DNA of 64,000 nt from JACJXF01 sp964404825 (GTDB lineage: Bacteria; Bacteroidota; Bacteroidia; Bacteroidales; GCA-2748055), in the NCBI GenBank assembly GCA_964404825.1, contig CAYOLQ010000008.1, positions 3,300 to 67,299 of the forward strand. Direction: 5' to 3'. A model generated the notes under the pieces. That model did not search any database and was not told the DNA's origin. It saw only the letters and a program-made list of their open reading frames with translations. How positions within the stretch are numbered: the first letter of the stretch is position 1; each line of letters begins with the position of its first letter. Shown here one piece after another: positions 16,923-26,288 of this stretch. Made by a program: the position numbers and the translations under genes.

Positions 16923-18332
16923 CTAAAAAAATTCTATTGTAACTTTATTTGTGGAGGTTAACCTGAGCCATATTATCAAATCAGAACCATCCTCCCGGTT
17001 AACCTGACCATATCGAAAGTCATTTCCCCTGGAAACAGGCTTTCCATCTATTCTGATACTAAGATCCTTTTTGTACCAGCCCTTTATTAAAAAAGCCGGA
17101 TTAATAACTGGTGATACCTTATTTGAAAGCAGCTCAAAGCTAAGGAATGACTTTCCCGGAGCAGCATTTGAGGAAATAATATAAGCCCGCTGTGATGGGT
17201 CATATCCATCATTTATGAAGGATCCCCGGATTATATTAACTTGCGGGGGGCTAATCCAGGATTTAGCCAATGAGACTAAATGATTATCACAATCATTCGT
17301 CATTCCATTCATCATAATCCAGGTTTTAGAATCCTGATCTTCATGAAAGGTTTTCCATGTCAAATGTGAAAGTGAGGTGTGAGAGGGCCATATTTTTGAA
17401 TCAGCAACTCTGGTATCAGATTTTACCTGTGAAACAGGCCAATGATTCCAGAAATTAAAATAAGAACCCGGTGCATGACCGCCATAGGAAACAATTGTGG
17501 CTCCTTTCGGATTAATAATTGAATATGGTTTATATTCCGATTTAAAATTTACTTTTTGAATACAAAATTCTTCAGGGGGATTTAATAATTCAGGTGAACC
17601 TTCATTCGTCCAGGAATAGGTTTTACTTTCACCACTCAAATTCAACAATGTTATTGCATCAACATCAATGTTATCTTCAGGGTATGTTCCTGGTTGATTT
17701 AATACGATACTCTCCTGATATTCTATCCAATCATTAATCGATGAGGTATGAATCGTTGCATTACGGATGGCAACTGCGTCTGGATATATAACATAGATTT
17801 CGTCTGCCCAGTCACCCCATTGGGTAGCATTATCAATATATGCGAGATTATAATTCAAATCTGTTGGAGCATAACGCCAATGAATTACAGTTCTGGCATC
17901 GTTGTTTTCAATAATACGGATATTTGAATAACGACATTGCTTGTCAGACATTGGTTCAACCATACTTAAAGTTCCACTTTTTGCCCCTCCACGACGCTCG
18001 AAAAATTCGTTGGTAAACCAGGGACCATTAAAGGTAGCCCAGCAGGGAATATAACTTGTGCCTCTCCAGAATACGAATCGTGGTTCATTATTGTCAAACC
18101 TTACAACCACATCAGCTACAATACTTACCGGCCATAAACTATCCCAATGAGGTTCAAAAAGAAGTTTAGTATAGAATGCACCGAATTTAGTACTTGAAAA
18201 AGGTCCGGAAGGCAGAAAGACTGGTTTACTGTTTTGCAGCTCCTGTTCTTCAGCAGTTATTGTTTTTGAAATAAAAAGGATCAATAGTAAATAAAAACAT
18301 CTCCTTAATATTGATTTAACATGTTTCTCCAT
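16923..18332 (-). CDS. Secreted protein of an uncharacterised family, paralogue of the next gene
   Basis: 469 residues with a signal peptide (1-27, ending TITAEEQ). From about residue 40 it matches the C-terminal half of the neighbouring 869-residue protein throughout: FVFWRGTSY/YIFWRGTGY, MSDKQCRYSNIRI/MSDKQARYSSVRI, WGDWADEIYVIYPD/WGEWADEYYYIYPD, VLNQPGTYPEDN/VLNQAGTKPEDN, NHWPVSQ followed by a conserved PSHTSLS, and DGSDLIIWLRL near the end. Conserved aromatic, histidine and arginine residues suggest a carbohydrate-active enzyme or lectin, possibly a lyase, but I cannot name a family. It follows the 869-residue gene by 3 bases, so both are made from one transcript downstream of two sulfatases. 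Confidence 0.62.
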   Translation of the reverse strand: MEKHVKSILRRCFYLLLILFISKTITAEEQELQNSKPVFLPSGPFSSTKFGAFYTKLLFEPHWDSLWPVSIVADVVVRFDNNEPRFVFWRGTSYIPCWATFNGPWFTNEFFERRGGAKSGTLSMVEPMSDKQCRYSNIRIIENNDARTVIHWRYAPTDLNYNLAYIDNATQWGDWADEIYVIYPDAVAIRNATIHTSSINDWIEYQESIVLNQPGTYPEDNIDVDAITLLNLSGESKTYSWTNEGSPELLNPPEEFCIQKVNFKSEYKPYSIINPKGATIVSYGGHAPGSYFNFWNHWPVSQVKSDTRVADSKIWPSHTSLSHLTWKTFHEDQDSKTWIMMNGMTNDCDNHLVSLAKSWISPPQVNIIRGSFINDGYDPSQRAYIISSNAAPGKSFLSFELLSNKVSPVINPAFLIKGWYKKDLSIRIDGKPVSRGNDFRYGQVNREDGSDLIIWLRLTSTNKVTIEFF

Positions 18333-18335
18333 TTC

Positions 18336-20945
18336 TTATTTTATAATTGGCTTGATGGCAATGTTCAATGGTTTATTTGTTTCCAGCATAAACCATATTA
18401 TAAGATCTCTTCCTTCCATTCTTTCAATGTAGCCTATCCTTAAAAGTTTACTTTTTTTCATCTTCAACCCATTTATTCTCACTTCGGCATCAAATTCTCC
18501 CCAGTCATTAATTACCAGTGCAAGATTTTTAACGGGAGCATCCTTATTGGCTTCAATTGCAAAATTTAATTCAGATGCAGCTTTTGTATCTTTTTTTGAA
18601 AATACAAATGCGCGCTGAATTTTATCATATCCCTTTTTATCGAAATCATCACTGGTTAACGTTATTTCAGGCGGATTATTCCATGAACGGGCTAATGGAA
18701 TTATATCAGAAATCGGTTTATCAGTCATCCCGGTTAAAGTTACAACAGAATACGATTTATCATCATTTATATGGATCACCTGTGATGCTTCAACAGACTG
18801 GCTCAGACTGGAGTGAGATGGACGGTCAGGTGCCATTGCCATTCGTCCATCATTTGGAAGTTGCGAAACAGGCCAGTGGTTCCACCAGGGAAAGTGAGAA
18901 TATTCAGGCCTTACAGATCCGGTGAAAGGCTTTGTTCCGGGTCCGGGTTCAAAAATGATAAATGGCTTATAGCGAGATTTAAGATTTACAAGTTGAACAA
19001 TAATATTTTCGGGCTCTGAGAATGCTTTGGGTGGCCCATCTTTCCAGGTATAGGTTTTATATTTGCCCTTCATGTTTGCAAGAGACATCGCTTTAAGTTT
19101 AACATTATCCTCGGGTTTTGTGCCCGCCTGATTTAAAACTATTGTCTCCTGCCACTCATGACTCAAATAATTGGTAAATAGTATTTGATAACGAGTTGCG
19201 ATCCCGTCGGGATATATATAGTAATATTCATCAGCCCACTCACCCCAGCCTGCTCCATTATGGGTTCCAAAAATGGAATATTTGATATCTGAGATTGCAT
19301 AGCGCCACTGGATAACAATCCGGGCATCATTTTTTTCAACAATCCGGACACTCGAATATCTTGCCTGCTTATCCGACATATGCTCAGAACAACCCCATTT
19401 GGACTTCCCCCTATTTGCACGTTCAAGGCTTTGATCGCTCATCCAAATATCATTCTCAGTAACCCAGGAGCCCCCATAACCCGTACCTCGCCAAAAGATG
19501 TACCTGACTGGCAGTAGATCAAAATGTATCAATATATCCGGATATTCTGTAACCCTCCATTTAGATTCCCAATCTTCTCTGTAATTTAATCGTGTGTAAA
19601 CCGCATCGAATTTCTTTATGAGTTTTTCCGGTCCTGCCGGTAATTTCCGCCAACCTAATGGCTGAATCTGCTGTGGTTTACCAGATTTATAAGATTTATT
19701 GATTTTGTCCGGAGGTAAGGCAATATCATAAATCTTGACTTCGTCCAATAATCCATCGATCACCATTGGTGATAAAATACCAGCGCTTTCCTTACGTTCA
19801 GATCCAACAGGGCCTAAATTGGAGTGACTCTTACCAAGAAACAAATCAGATGCTTTTTCAGGAGTAATTATTCCCTTAACTTTCAGGTTCCCAACCTCTT
19901 TCCCGTTAATGAATACTTCCATTCCTCGTTCCTGGCTATAAATCGCTGCGACATGACACCATTTAAGAAGGGGGAGACTTTCCTCAGAAATGCATTCAAA
20001 TAGATTCCCGTTTACATTTATACGGAATCCAAGATGGCCATGTGGATCAATTCCAAAAAAAATGCGGGATTCAAAACTGCTTTCTTTAACCAGGGGAGGG
20101 ATAATCTCCCTGCGAGCCATTAGAGCATCGCGTTCACAATAACCTAATGCATCAACCGGGATAGCATGTGTAATTTCACCAGGCCAACTCCATGAGAGGT
20201 TAAGAAATGAACTCCCCCCATCATGGCTGTACATGAGAATAACAGGATACCATTCCCCTTTTATCATTGAAATCACACCTGTGCGTATACCTTTTGAATT
20301 CCAGCTGTTAATAATATAATTCTCATTAATTTTGATTTGTAAACCTGCATCAGAATCAGCTGTAAAAATCACCTCAGCAGTAACTGGTGCCCTTATATAT
20401 CCTCGCCAGCGTGCCGACCAATTATTCATGCCACCTGTCCAATTATTCATGCCACCTGTCCAATTATTCATTGAGGCTAGTAGCTCAATTTTTGTTTGGG
20501 CTCTTTGAAGCTTTGGATTGCCAAATTGGACCCCGATTAAACCCGGAGAAAGTTCATTGAGATTTTCAGCAGGTAATTCTTCTTCAATATGTGGAAGTTC
20601 ATTTCCACCCTGATCAATAATTGCAGTCCAATTCCAGGGGTATGAATTTAGTGCGACCCATGCTTCAAGAGAAAGTGCATCTGTAAGTTGGAGCATTGAG
20701 TCTCTTTTGTGTACAACTTTTGTTGTATAACCGTCCAATTGTAAAGATTTTTCATATACACCATTCTTTAAGCTGAAATATCCTGAAATGCTATCCTGAA
20801 TTAGGCTTACTTCATCAATTGTTTTACTATTATTGACAGAATCAAATTTCCACCATGCAACCGGAATGTCATTTTTAGCCTCCTGAGCCAAAATACATGC
20901 TAAGGATCTAAAAAGGAAAAAGCTTACTATTAAATATCTATGCAT
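18336..20945 (-). CDS. Secreted LamG-PA14 protein with the same uncharacterised C-terminal domain
   Basis: 869 residues. Signal peptide 1-20. Residues about 27-110 begin a LamG/concanavalin-type lectin sandwich (VAWWKFDSVNNSKT, LSLEAWVALNSYP). This is interrupted by a PA14-like domain (about 130-265: GLIGVQFGNP, ARWRGYIRAPVTAEVIFTAD, DAGLQIKINENYI) and resumes at about 290 (ESRIFFGIDPHGHLGFRINV, WCHVAAIYSQERGMEVFING, IDGLLDEVKIYDIAL). Residues about 440-869 are the uncharacterised domain shared with the 469-residue neighbour. The PA14 part carries a small in-frame expansion, MNNWTGG twice then MNNWS (residues 159-176). LamG and PA14 both bind carbohydrate, so the C-terminal half is likely to act on a glycan. 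Co-transcribed with its paralogue (3-base gap). Confidence 0.68.
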   Translation of the reverse strand: MHRYLIVSFFLFRSLACILAQEAKNDIPVAWWKFDSVNNSKTIDEVSLIQDSISGYFSLKNGVYEKSLQLDGYTTKVVHKRDSMLQLTDALSLEAWVALNSYPWNWTAIIDQGGNELPHIEEELPAENLNELSPGLIGVQFGNPKLQRAQTKIELLASMNNWTGGMNNWTGGMNNWSARWRGYIRAPVTAEVIFTADSDAGLQIKINENYIINSWNSKGIRTGVISMIKGEWYPVILMYSHDGGSSFLNLSWSWPGEITHAIPVDALGYCERDALMARREIIPPLVKESSFESRIFFGIDPHGHLGFRINVNGNLFECISEESLPLLKWCHVAAIYSQERGMEVFINGKEVGNLKVKGIITPEKASDLFLGKSHSNLGPVGSERKESAGILSPMVIDGLLDEVKIYDIALPPDKINKSYKSGKPQQIQPLGWRKLPAGPEKLIKKFDAVYTRLNYREDWESKWRVTEYPDILIHFDLLPVRYIFWRGTGYGGSWVTENDIWMSDQSLERANRGKSKWGCSEHMSDKQARYSSVRIVEKNDARIVIQWRYAISDIKYSIFGTHNGAGWGEWADEYYYIYPDGIATRYQILFTNYLSHEWQETIVLNQAGTKPEDNVKLKAMSLANMKGKYKTYTWKDGPPKAFSEPENIIVQLVNLKSRYKPFIIFEPGPGTKPFTGSVRPEYSHFPWWNHWPVSQLPNDGRMAMAPDRPSHSSLSQSVEASQVIHINDDKSYSVVTLTGMTDKPISDIIPLARSWNNPPEITLTSDDFDKKGYDKIQRAFVFSKKDTKAASELNFAIEANKDAPVKNLALVINDWGEFDAEVRINGLKMKKSKLLRIGYIERMEGRDLIIWFMLETNKPLNIAIKPIIK
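20418..20471. repeat. 21-base in-frame tandem repeat in the PA14 domain
   Basis: Two perfect 21-base copies (20418-20438, 20439-20459) and a 12-base start of a third. They encode the repeated MNNWTGG heptapeptide on the minus strand. Perfect identity indicates a recent slippage or duplication, or an assembly error. Confidence 0.9.
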
Positions 20946-21029
20946 TGGGGTAATATATGATGTTTTTTATCATTACTTAAATACTATCTGCAGCCATTGC
21001 TTTATCATTTTGTTAAGCAATAAACGCCA

Positions 21030-21534
21030 TCATTTGTTATAACTCTGCTCAACCAAATTAAATATTTCTTTTTCGGTTGCAATTCTGGGATTTCCATTAT
21101 AATCCGGGAGTACCTTGTATTGTTTTGTCAGGGCTTCCATTTCACTTTCCGGCATTCCCTTGTCCTTCAGAGAAATCCACAATCCAATTTTCTTCAGAAA
21201 TTTATCCATTTCTTCAGCTGCCATTTCTGCTGAATGAACATCAGTCAGACTGTTAAGATCAGGATTCAGTATTTTTGCAAGTTTTGAGAACTGAGGGATT
21301 GCAGATTTCCATGTAAACCGGACAAATGTAGGGTATACTATTGCAAGAGCTTCTTCGTGGGCTATATGAGGATACATCCCGCCAATGGACATACCCATGC
21401 CATGAAGGGAGTGTAACTCCAACATTAGCAATACACAAGCCGGCCAAAGTGTCAGCCCAGGCCATTTTTTCCCTGGCATCCATATTTTTCAGATCGGCAA
21501 GCACTTTTGGAAGAAATTCAGCAAAGATCGACAA
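21030..21534 (-). pseudogene. Truncated, frameshifted iron-containing alcohol dehydrogenase
   Basis: Two overlapping frames together give the C-terminal half of an Fe-ADH: ADLKNMDAREKMAWADTLAG, then LCIANVGVTLP in one frame, HGMGMSIGGMYPHIAHEEAL, AIVYPTFVRFTWKSAIPQ and onward in the other. Removing one base of the AA pair at about 21405 (plus strand CATGAAGGGAG) restores LPHGMGMS, so a single-base insertion broke the gene. The N-terminal NAD-binding half is missing altogether; the sequence upstream runs into the sulfatase stop at 21550. The fragment still has metal-ligand histidines (HGMGMS, HIAH). It resembles the class of group III ADHs including lactaldehyde reductase and differs clearly from the intact Fe-ADH at 60564-61709. 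Probably a decayed catabolic gene. Confidence 0.85.
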
Positions 21535-21549
21535 TATATTAACTATGCT

Positions 21550-23052
21550 TTAATGATTTAACTGTTTTAAGGGCAATTCTACCGGATAATCATCAGATTT
21601 GGCGTATGCCTCATCCATATAGCGGAGCATAATCTCAACTAAATCTTTGTTTTCTGTGGCAATGCTATAGGTTTCCCCGGGATCATTGGTCAGGTTATAC
21701 AATTCAATAGTTACAGTCTTTCCTTCAACACTTTTTATTGCTTTGTAATCTCCAAAGCGGACTGCTTGCTTATAAGTATTCCGGACATGCCCATAATCCC
21801 AATAGAGGAATTGATGGTCTTTGACCTTTTTCCCGGTAAGATCTGGCAGAAATGATATCCCATCAGTTTTGATCTCATCGGGATATTCAATAATATCGGC
21901 AAAAGTTGAAAGCACATCCCAGAAGGCAATTACCTTACTATTTTCACTTCCAGCGGCTATTACATTCTCCCATTTCGCAATAAAAGGAATCCGGATACCC
22001 CCTTCATATAAATCCCTTTTACCTCCTTTAAAGGCTCCATTGCTTTTAAAAAATTCAATAGGCTCGGGCACTTCTTTATATGGCCCGTTATCGCTCGTGA
22101 AAATAATAAGTGTGTTTTCTTCTAACTGAAGATTCCTGATTAAATTCATTAATATGCCAACATCCTTATCCATTCTTGTAATCATTGCCGCATAATTCTT
22201 AGCCCTCTGCGGCCAATTCCGGTTTGTATAAGGTTTATCATCAGGAACAAGATAGTGATCCGGACTTTCTTTTGGATAATCAGAATAATGGGGGATTGTA
22301 TATGAAACGAAAAGGAAAAACGGATGATCTTTGTTAGCCTTAATATAATCAATAGCCTTTTCTGTGAAAAGATCCTGAGTGTAAAACATGTTTTCACCTC
22401 CGCGGTTTCCTTTCATTTCACCAACACCATTAACCAAAGACATCTCCTGGAGTAAAACCAGTTTATCGTTTTCCCAAAGAAAATCAGGATAGTAGAAATG
22501 AGCCTGGTCCTGGTTATAATGTCCATACCAATAGTCAAACCCCTGATAATTGGGCAACCCCCAGGTCCCTGGAATTCCCAGTCCCCACTTTCCCACACCA
22601 CCCGTTCTGTAACCAGTTTGTTTAAGCAGCTCGGCAATTGTAAAATCATCAGGACGCAAATAAATTCCCTGTGGTAAATTATCCCTGATACGGTTATGAC
22701 CATTATGAAAACCTGTCATCAGGCTGCATCGGGAAGGTGCACAAACCGTTGATCCGGCATATGCGCTGGTAAATCTCATTCCCTCTGACGCAAGCTGGTC
22801 AATGTTTGGTGTAAGTATTTTTTCCTGCCCATAACAACCGAGGTCACCATACCCAAGATCATCTGCCAAAATGAAAATTATATTCGGCAATTTTTTGACA
22901 GAAGCATTCTTCGGGTCTTCTGCGTTTGAAATTAAATTCCGAAACCTACCCGAAACTTCTGTATTTTCGTGAAAATTGGAGTTATCCCTGTTTTCATATG
23001 ACAAGCCAGAAGTTAATGCACCTGATAAAAATAGTATTGAAATATTTTTCAT
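21550..23052 (-). CDS. Secreted sulfatase (S1 family)
   Basis: 500 residues from the ATG at 23052; an upstream TTG gives a longer frame that hides the signal sequence. Family S1 sulfatases hydrolyse sulfate esters on glycans using a formylglycine made from Cys or Ser. Visible: the metal-binding start NIIFILADDLGYGDLGCYG (Asp64-Asp65), the modification motif CAPSRCSLMTG with Cys104, GKWGLGIPGTWGLP for the lysine-tryptophan-glycine active-site strand, and IFTSDNGPYKEVPEP with the second metal-binding Asp-Asn. A signal peptide-like start (KNISILFLSGALTSG) points to the periplasm. It follows the next sulfatase (77-base gap) and is probably in the operon with it. The exact sulfated sugar is unknown. 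Confidence 0.93.
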   Translation of the reverse strand: MKNISILFLSGALTSGLSYENRDNSNFHENTEVSGRFRNLISNAEDPKNASVKKLPNIIFILADDLGYGDLGCYGQEKILTPNIDQLASEGMRFTSAYAGSTVCAPSRCSLMTGFHNGHNRIRDNLPQGIYLRPDDFTIAELLKQTGYRTGGVGKWGLGIPGTWGLPNYQGFDYWYGHYNQDQAHFYYPDFLWENDKLVLLQEMSLVNGVGEMKGNRGGENMFYTQDLFTEKAIDYIKANKDHPFFLFVSYTIPHYSDYPKESPDHYLVPDDKPYTNRNWPQRAKNYAAMITRMDKDVGILMNLIRNLQLEENTLIIFTSDNGPYKEVPEPIEFFKSNGAFKGGKRDLYEGGIRIPFIAKWENVIAAGSENSKVIAFWDVLSTFADIIEYPDEIKTDGISFLPDLTGKKVKDHQFLYWDYGHVRNTYKQAVRFGDYKAIKSVEGKTVTIELYNLTNDPGETYSIATENKDLVEIMLRYMDEAYAKSDDYPVELPLKQLNH

Positions 23053-23129
23053 GCATTTTTGCTTTTTGTATTGGATTTGGATCAATACCAACCATGCTGA
23101 ATCTCATCAATAGACTTAAAAAGCCTGAG

Positions 23130-24524
23130 CTAATCAGCACTATTTTTCTTGTCAACTATAAATTCCTTGTCGTTTTTAATATACCAGTTTATTAATTTAT
23201 TTTTCAAGCTGGCTGATAGTTCTGGCTGAACACCTGACAAATCTTTGCTTTCAATTAAGTCAGTTGACAAATCGTATAACTCAGTCTGTGTTCCTTCCGG
23301 GTTGGTAAATAGCTTCCATTGGCCATGGCGAACAGAAAGCTGGAGGCTATGGTTAGCTGAATCAGGATAATTATAGTAACTGTTACGTCCATATTCCCAA
23401 TATAAATCACATTCCCTGTCAAAATGCTTTTTTGTTAAGACCGCCTTACTAAAATCCTCTCCATCAATTTTCACTTCCAAAGAAATCCCAATCCCCGAAA
23501 TACTGCAAAGGGTAGGAAGAAGATCAACAGCCGATATAACTGAGAGTGAATCGATTTGGCCTGCAGCAATCCGTTCTGGCCAGTGCATCACAAATGGCAT
23601 ATTAATTCCGCCTTCGTACAGACTGTTCTTAGTGCCCCTTAAATTATTGGTCCGCAAACGGTTAAAACCAGGTTGGGGACCATTATCACTGGTGAATATT
23701 ACCAAGGTATTTTCTTCTAGCCCCAGTTGCCTGAGACCATCCATCAAACGACCGATCTGCCTGTCAAATTCTGATAAAACAGGCTTGAGACTGGATATTT
23801 TGTACCATTCCGTTTTATCTTCCTGGATTGCTTCATCCGGGACCCAGGGGCTATGGATATCATCTGGCCAGAGATTAACAAAACAGGGCTGGTAAGGATT
23901 CCTTGTCAGAAAATCTAAAGTTTTATCCACAAAATAAGCAGTGCGGTTCCACCTTTTAATTCTGTCATTCTCATCCCAAATCCAATTTGCTGATGTAATT
24001 ACAGGGTCCGGGTCCGGGCTCTCCCAGGTTGAGGAGAACTCATCGAAGCCATATTCAGCAATTGACGGGGCATTTTTTACATCCCGGCCTCCCCCCATGT
24101 GCCATTTCCCAAAGTGGGCGGTTTTGTACCCGGCATTCTTAAAGAAGTCTGCAATGGTTGTTGCTGACTCATTGAGGTAATCAGACTGTTCACAGTCACT
24201 ATTGAATTTCCGGTTGTTGAGAAAAGTATTAATATTCCACCTGATGGGATACATACCTGTTGTTACCGCAACCTGGGAGGGCGAGCAAACGGGAGCATTA
24301 GTGTAATATTGGGTAAATATCTTGCCATTACGTGCAAGTTGATCAATATTGGGTGTCGGGATAACTTTTCCGTTGGTATAAGAGACATCTCCAATCCCCA
24401 AATCATCGGTATAAATTATGATTATATTGGGCTTCAGTTCTTCTGTACCCCCATGTTTACAAGAGCTTGTAAAGAAGTTAGTTACTGCGGCCACGAATAA
24501 TAAGTTACCGGTAAGTTTGTTCAT
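23130..24524 (-). CDS. Lipoprotein sulfatase with altered formylglycine motif
   Basis: 464 residues with a lipobox (FFTSSC, Cys22). Sulfatase landmarks: PNIIIIYTDDLGIGDVSYT, the motif APVCSPSQVAVTTG (Cys80), HFGKWHMGGGRD, IFTSDNGPQPGF. The usual CxPSR reads CSPSQ: the arginine that the maturation enzyme and active site normally need is glutamine (Gln84). It may still be modified by a tolerant maturase, or it may act poorly or differently. It lies downstream of ribulokinase (61 bases) and upstream of the CAPSR sulfatase on one transcript. The family is certain; activity is less so because of the altered motif. Confidence 0.9.
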   Translation of the reverse strand: MNKLTGNLLFVAAVTNFFTSSCKHGGTEELKPNIIIIYTDDLGIGDVSYTNGKVIPTPNIDQLARNGKIFTQYYTNAPVCSPSQVAVTTGMYPIRWNINTFLNNRKFNSDCEQSDYLNESATTIADFFKNAGYKTAHFGKWHMGGGRDVKNAPSIAEYGFDEFSSTWESPDPDPVITSANWIWDENDRIKRWNRTAYFVDKTLDFLTRNPYQPCFVNLWPDDIHSPWVPDEAIQEDKTEWYKISSLKPVLSEFDRQIGRLMDGLRQLGLEENTLVIFTSDNGPQPGFNRLRTNNLRGTKNSLYEGGINMPFVMHWPERIAAGQIDSLSVISAVDLLPTLCSISGIGISLEVKIDGEDFSKAVLTKKHFDRECDLYWEYGRNSYYNYPDSANHSLQLSVRHGQWKLFTNPEGTQTELYDLSTDLIESKDLSGVQPELSASLKNKLINWYIKNDKEFIVDKKNSAD

Positions 24525-24585
24525 TTAATATCGTTTATTATTTATGAGATTTTGATCCCAAAACTAACAACCTTAACAAGCAGAA

Positions 24586-26259
24586 TTATATATTCATATT
24601 ATCTTCAACATACTTACCCAGGCCATTATATGCTTTAAATAGAGATTGGTATTTTATTGCATTTACCGGGTCTGGATTATAGATTTTCTCAAAGCCCCCA
24701 CCCATTTCTTTTTGTGCCTGTTCAATTGATTCATAAATACCCGATGCAACAGATGCAGCCATTGCTGATCCAAGAGCGCAAGCCTGTTCAGACTTTGCGA
24801 CTTTTATGGGCATATTAATCACATCACAAACAATTTGCATAACAAAATCTGATTTTTTAGCCACCCCACCTAATGCAATTACCCCATCAATACGGACACC
24901 TTCGTCCAGAAACCGTTTAATGATAGATTTTGAGCCAAAAGCAGTTGCTTCCACAAGAGCACGGAATATTCTAGGAGCATCGGTTCCCAAACTAATTCCT
25001 GCAATAGCTCCTTTCAGGTTCTGGTTTGCATCCGGAGTGCGTCGTCCGTTCATCCAATCAATTGCGAGTACTCCACTCTCTGAAATTGGGATCCGTTCTG
25101 CTGCCCTTGATAATTCACTAATAAGGTTTTCTGATATTTCATCAATAAGTTTTTCGCGCAGTTCAATACTCACCATTTTTGTATTAGCCAGAACCTGCTT
25201 AACAGGCCACATAAGAAGGTCCTTATACCAGGCATATATATCCCCAAAAGCTGATTGCCCAGCTTCCATGCCAATCATGCCCGGAATTATCGATCCATCG
25301 ACCTGTCCGCAAATTCCCGGAACTACAGAACCCTTATATTTTTCATTGGGCATTATTACCATATCGCAGGTGGATGTTCCCATTACCTTGCATAAGTAAT
25401 ATTGCTCAATTTCAGCTCCGACAGCACCTAAATGAGCGTCGAATCCACCCATCCCGATAATTACGTCTGCTGATAAACCAAGTTTTTCAGCCCATTCCCT
25501 GGATAAATTACCAACTACAGAATCATATGTATAGGTTTCACGATATAACCGACTGCGCAAACCACTCAGAACTGGGTCAAGTGCAGTTAAAAAGCTTTCA
25601 GAAGGCAAGCCATCAAAGGATTCGTTCCACATTGCTTTATGACCTGCGGCACATCTGCTGCGTTTGATTTTCTCCGGCTCCATTTTCCCGGTGAGCAAGG
25701 CTGGCATCCAGTCGCAATGCTCCACCCATGAATATGCAGCTTTGTAAACTTCTTTATCTTTTCTGGAAATATGAAGAATTTTTGCCCAGAACCATTCTGA
25801 AGAATAAATGCCACCCTCATATTTGGTAAAATCGGTTTCCCATTTGGCAGCCAAATGGTTTATCTCCTCAGCTTCCTTAATGGCCGTATGATCTTTCCAC
25901 AGAACAAACATAGCATCAGGATTCTCTTCAAATTCCTTATTCATCGACAAGGGAATACCTTCCTTGTCAACGGCTATTATTGTTGAACCGGTGGTATCGA
26001 TGGTAAGTCCGGCAATATTTTTAGCTATATCAACCGATACTTTTGCTAAGGCTCCTTTAACGGCATGTTCAAGACCTTCAATATAGTCTTTGGGATGTTG
26101 CCGGAACTGGTTTTTTACAGCATCACAGTAGAGTCCTTTTTTCCATCGGGGGTATTCAAATGAGGAAGCAGAAATCTCATCCCCTGTTTTTACATCTACA
26201 ATGAGAGCTCTTACTGAATCGGTACCAAAATCTATTCCTATGGTGTATTGTGAAACCAT
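24586..26259 (-). CDS. araB: Ribulokinase (FGGY family)
   Basis: 557 residues, the length of AraB. It phosphorylates L- or D-ribulose on C5 with ATP. Visible: the phosphate-binding start YTIGIDFGTDSVRALIVD, AGLTIDTTGSTIIAVD, GGIYSSEWFWAKILHI, VEHCDWMPALLTG, MGGFDAHLGAVGAEIEQYYL with the catalytic Asp, GMEAGQSAFGDIYAWY and the C-terminal ALGGVAKKSDFVMQIVCDV. No araA or araD is in the window. FucI (33898-35682) can produce D-ribulose from D-arabinose, so D-ribulose is a likely substrate here; an L-fuculose kinase role is the alternative, but the sequence reads as AraB rather than FucK. It sits between the GH67-like gene (29 bases) and a sulfatase. Confidence 0.9.
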   Translation of the reverse strand: MVSQYTIGIDFGTDSVRALIVDVKTGDEISASSFEYPRWKKGLYCDAVKNQFRQHPKDYIEGLEHAVKGALAKVSVDIAKNIAGLTIDTTGSTIIAVDKEGIPLSMNKEFEENPDAMFVLWKDHTAIKEAEEINHLAAKWETDFTKYEGGIYSSEWFWAKILHISRKDKEVYKAAYSWVEHCDWMPALLTGKMEPEKIKRSRCAAGHKAMWNESFDGLPSESFLTALDPVLSGLRSRLYRETYTYDSVVGNLSREWAEKLGLSADVIIGMGGFDAHLGAVGAEIEQYYLCKVMGTSTCDMVIMPNEKYKGSVVPGICGQVDGSIIPGMIGMEAGQSAFGDIYAWYKDLLMWPVKQVLANTKMVSIELREKLIDEISENLISELSRAAERIPISESGVLAIDWMNGRRTPDANQNLKGAIAGISLGTDAPRIFRALVEATAFGSKSIIKRFLDEGVRIDGVIALGGVAKKSDFVMQIVCDVINMPIKVAKSEQACALGSAMAASVASGIYESIEQAQKEMGGGFEKIYNPDPVNAIKYQSLFKAYNGLGKYVEDNMNI

Positions 26260-26288
26260 TTCATTAGTTTTAATTTAATTCTCCGATA

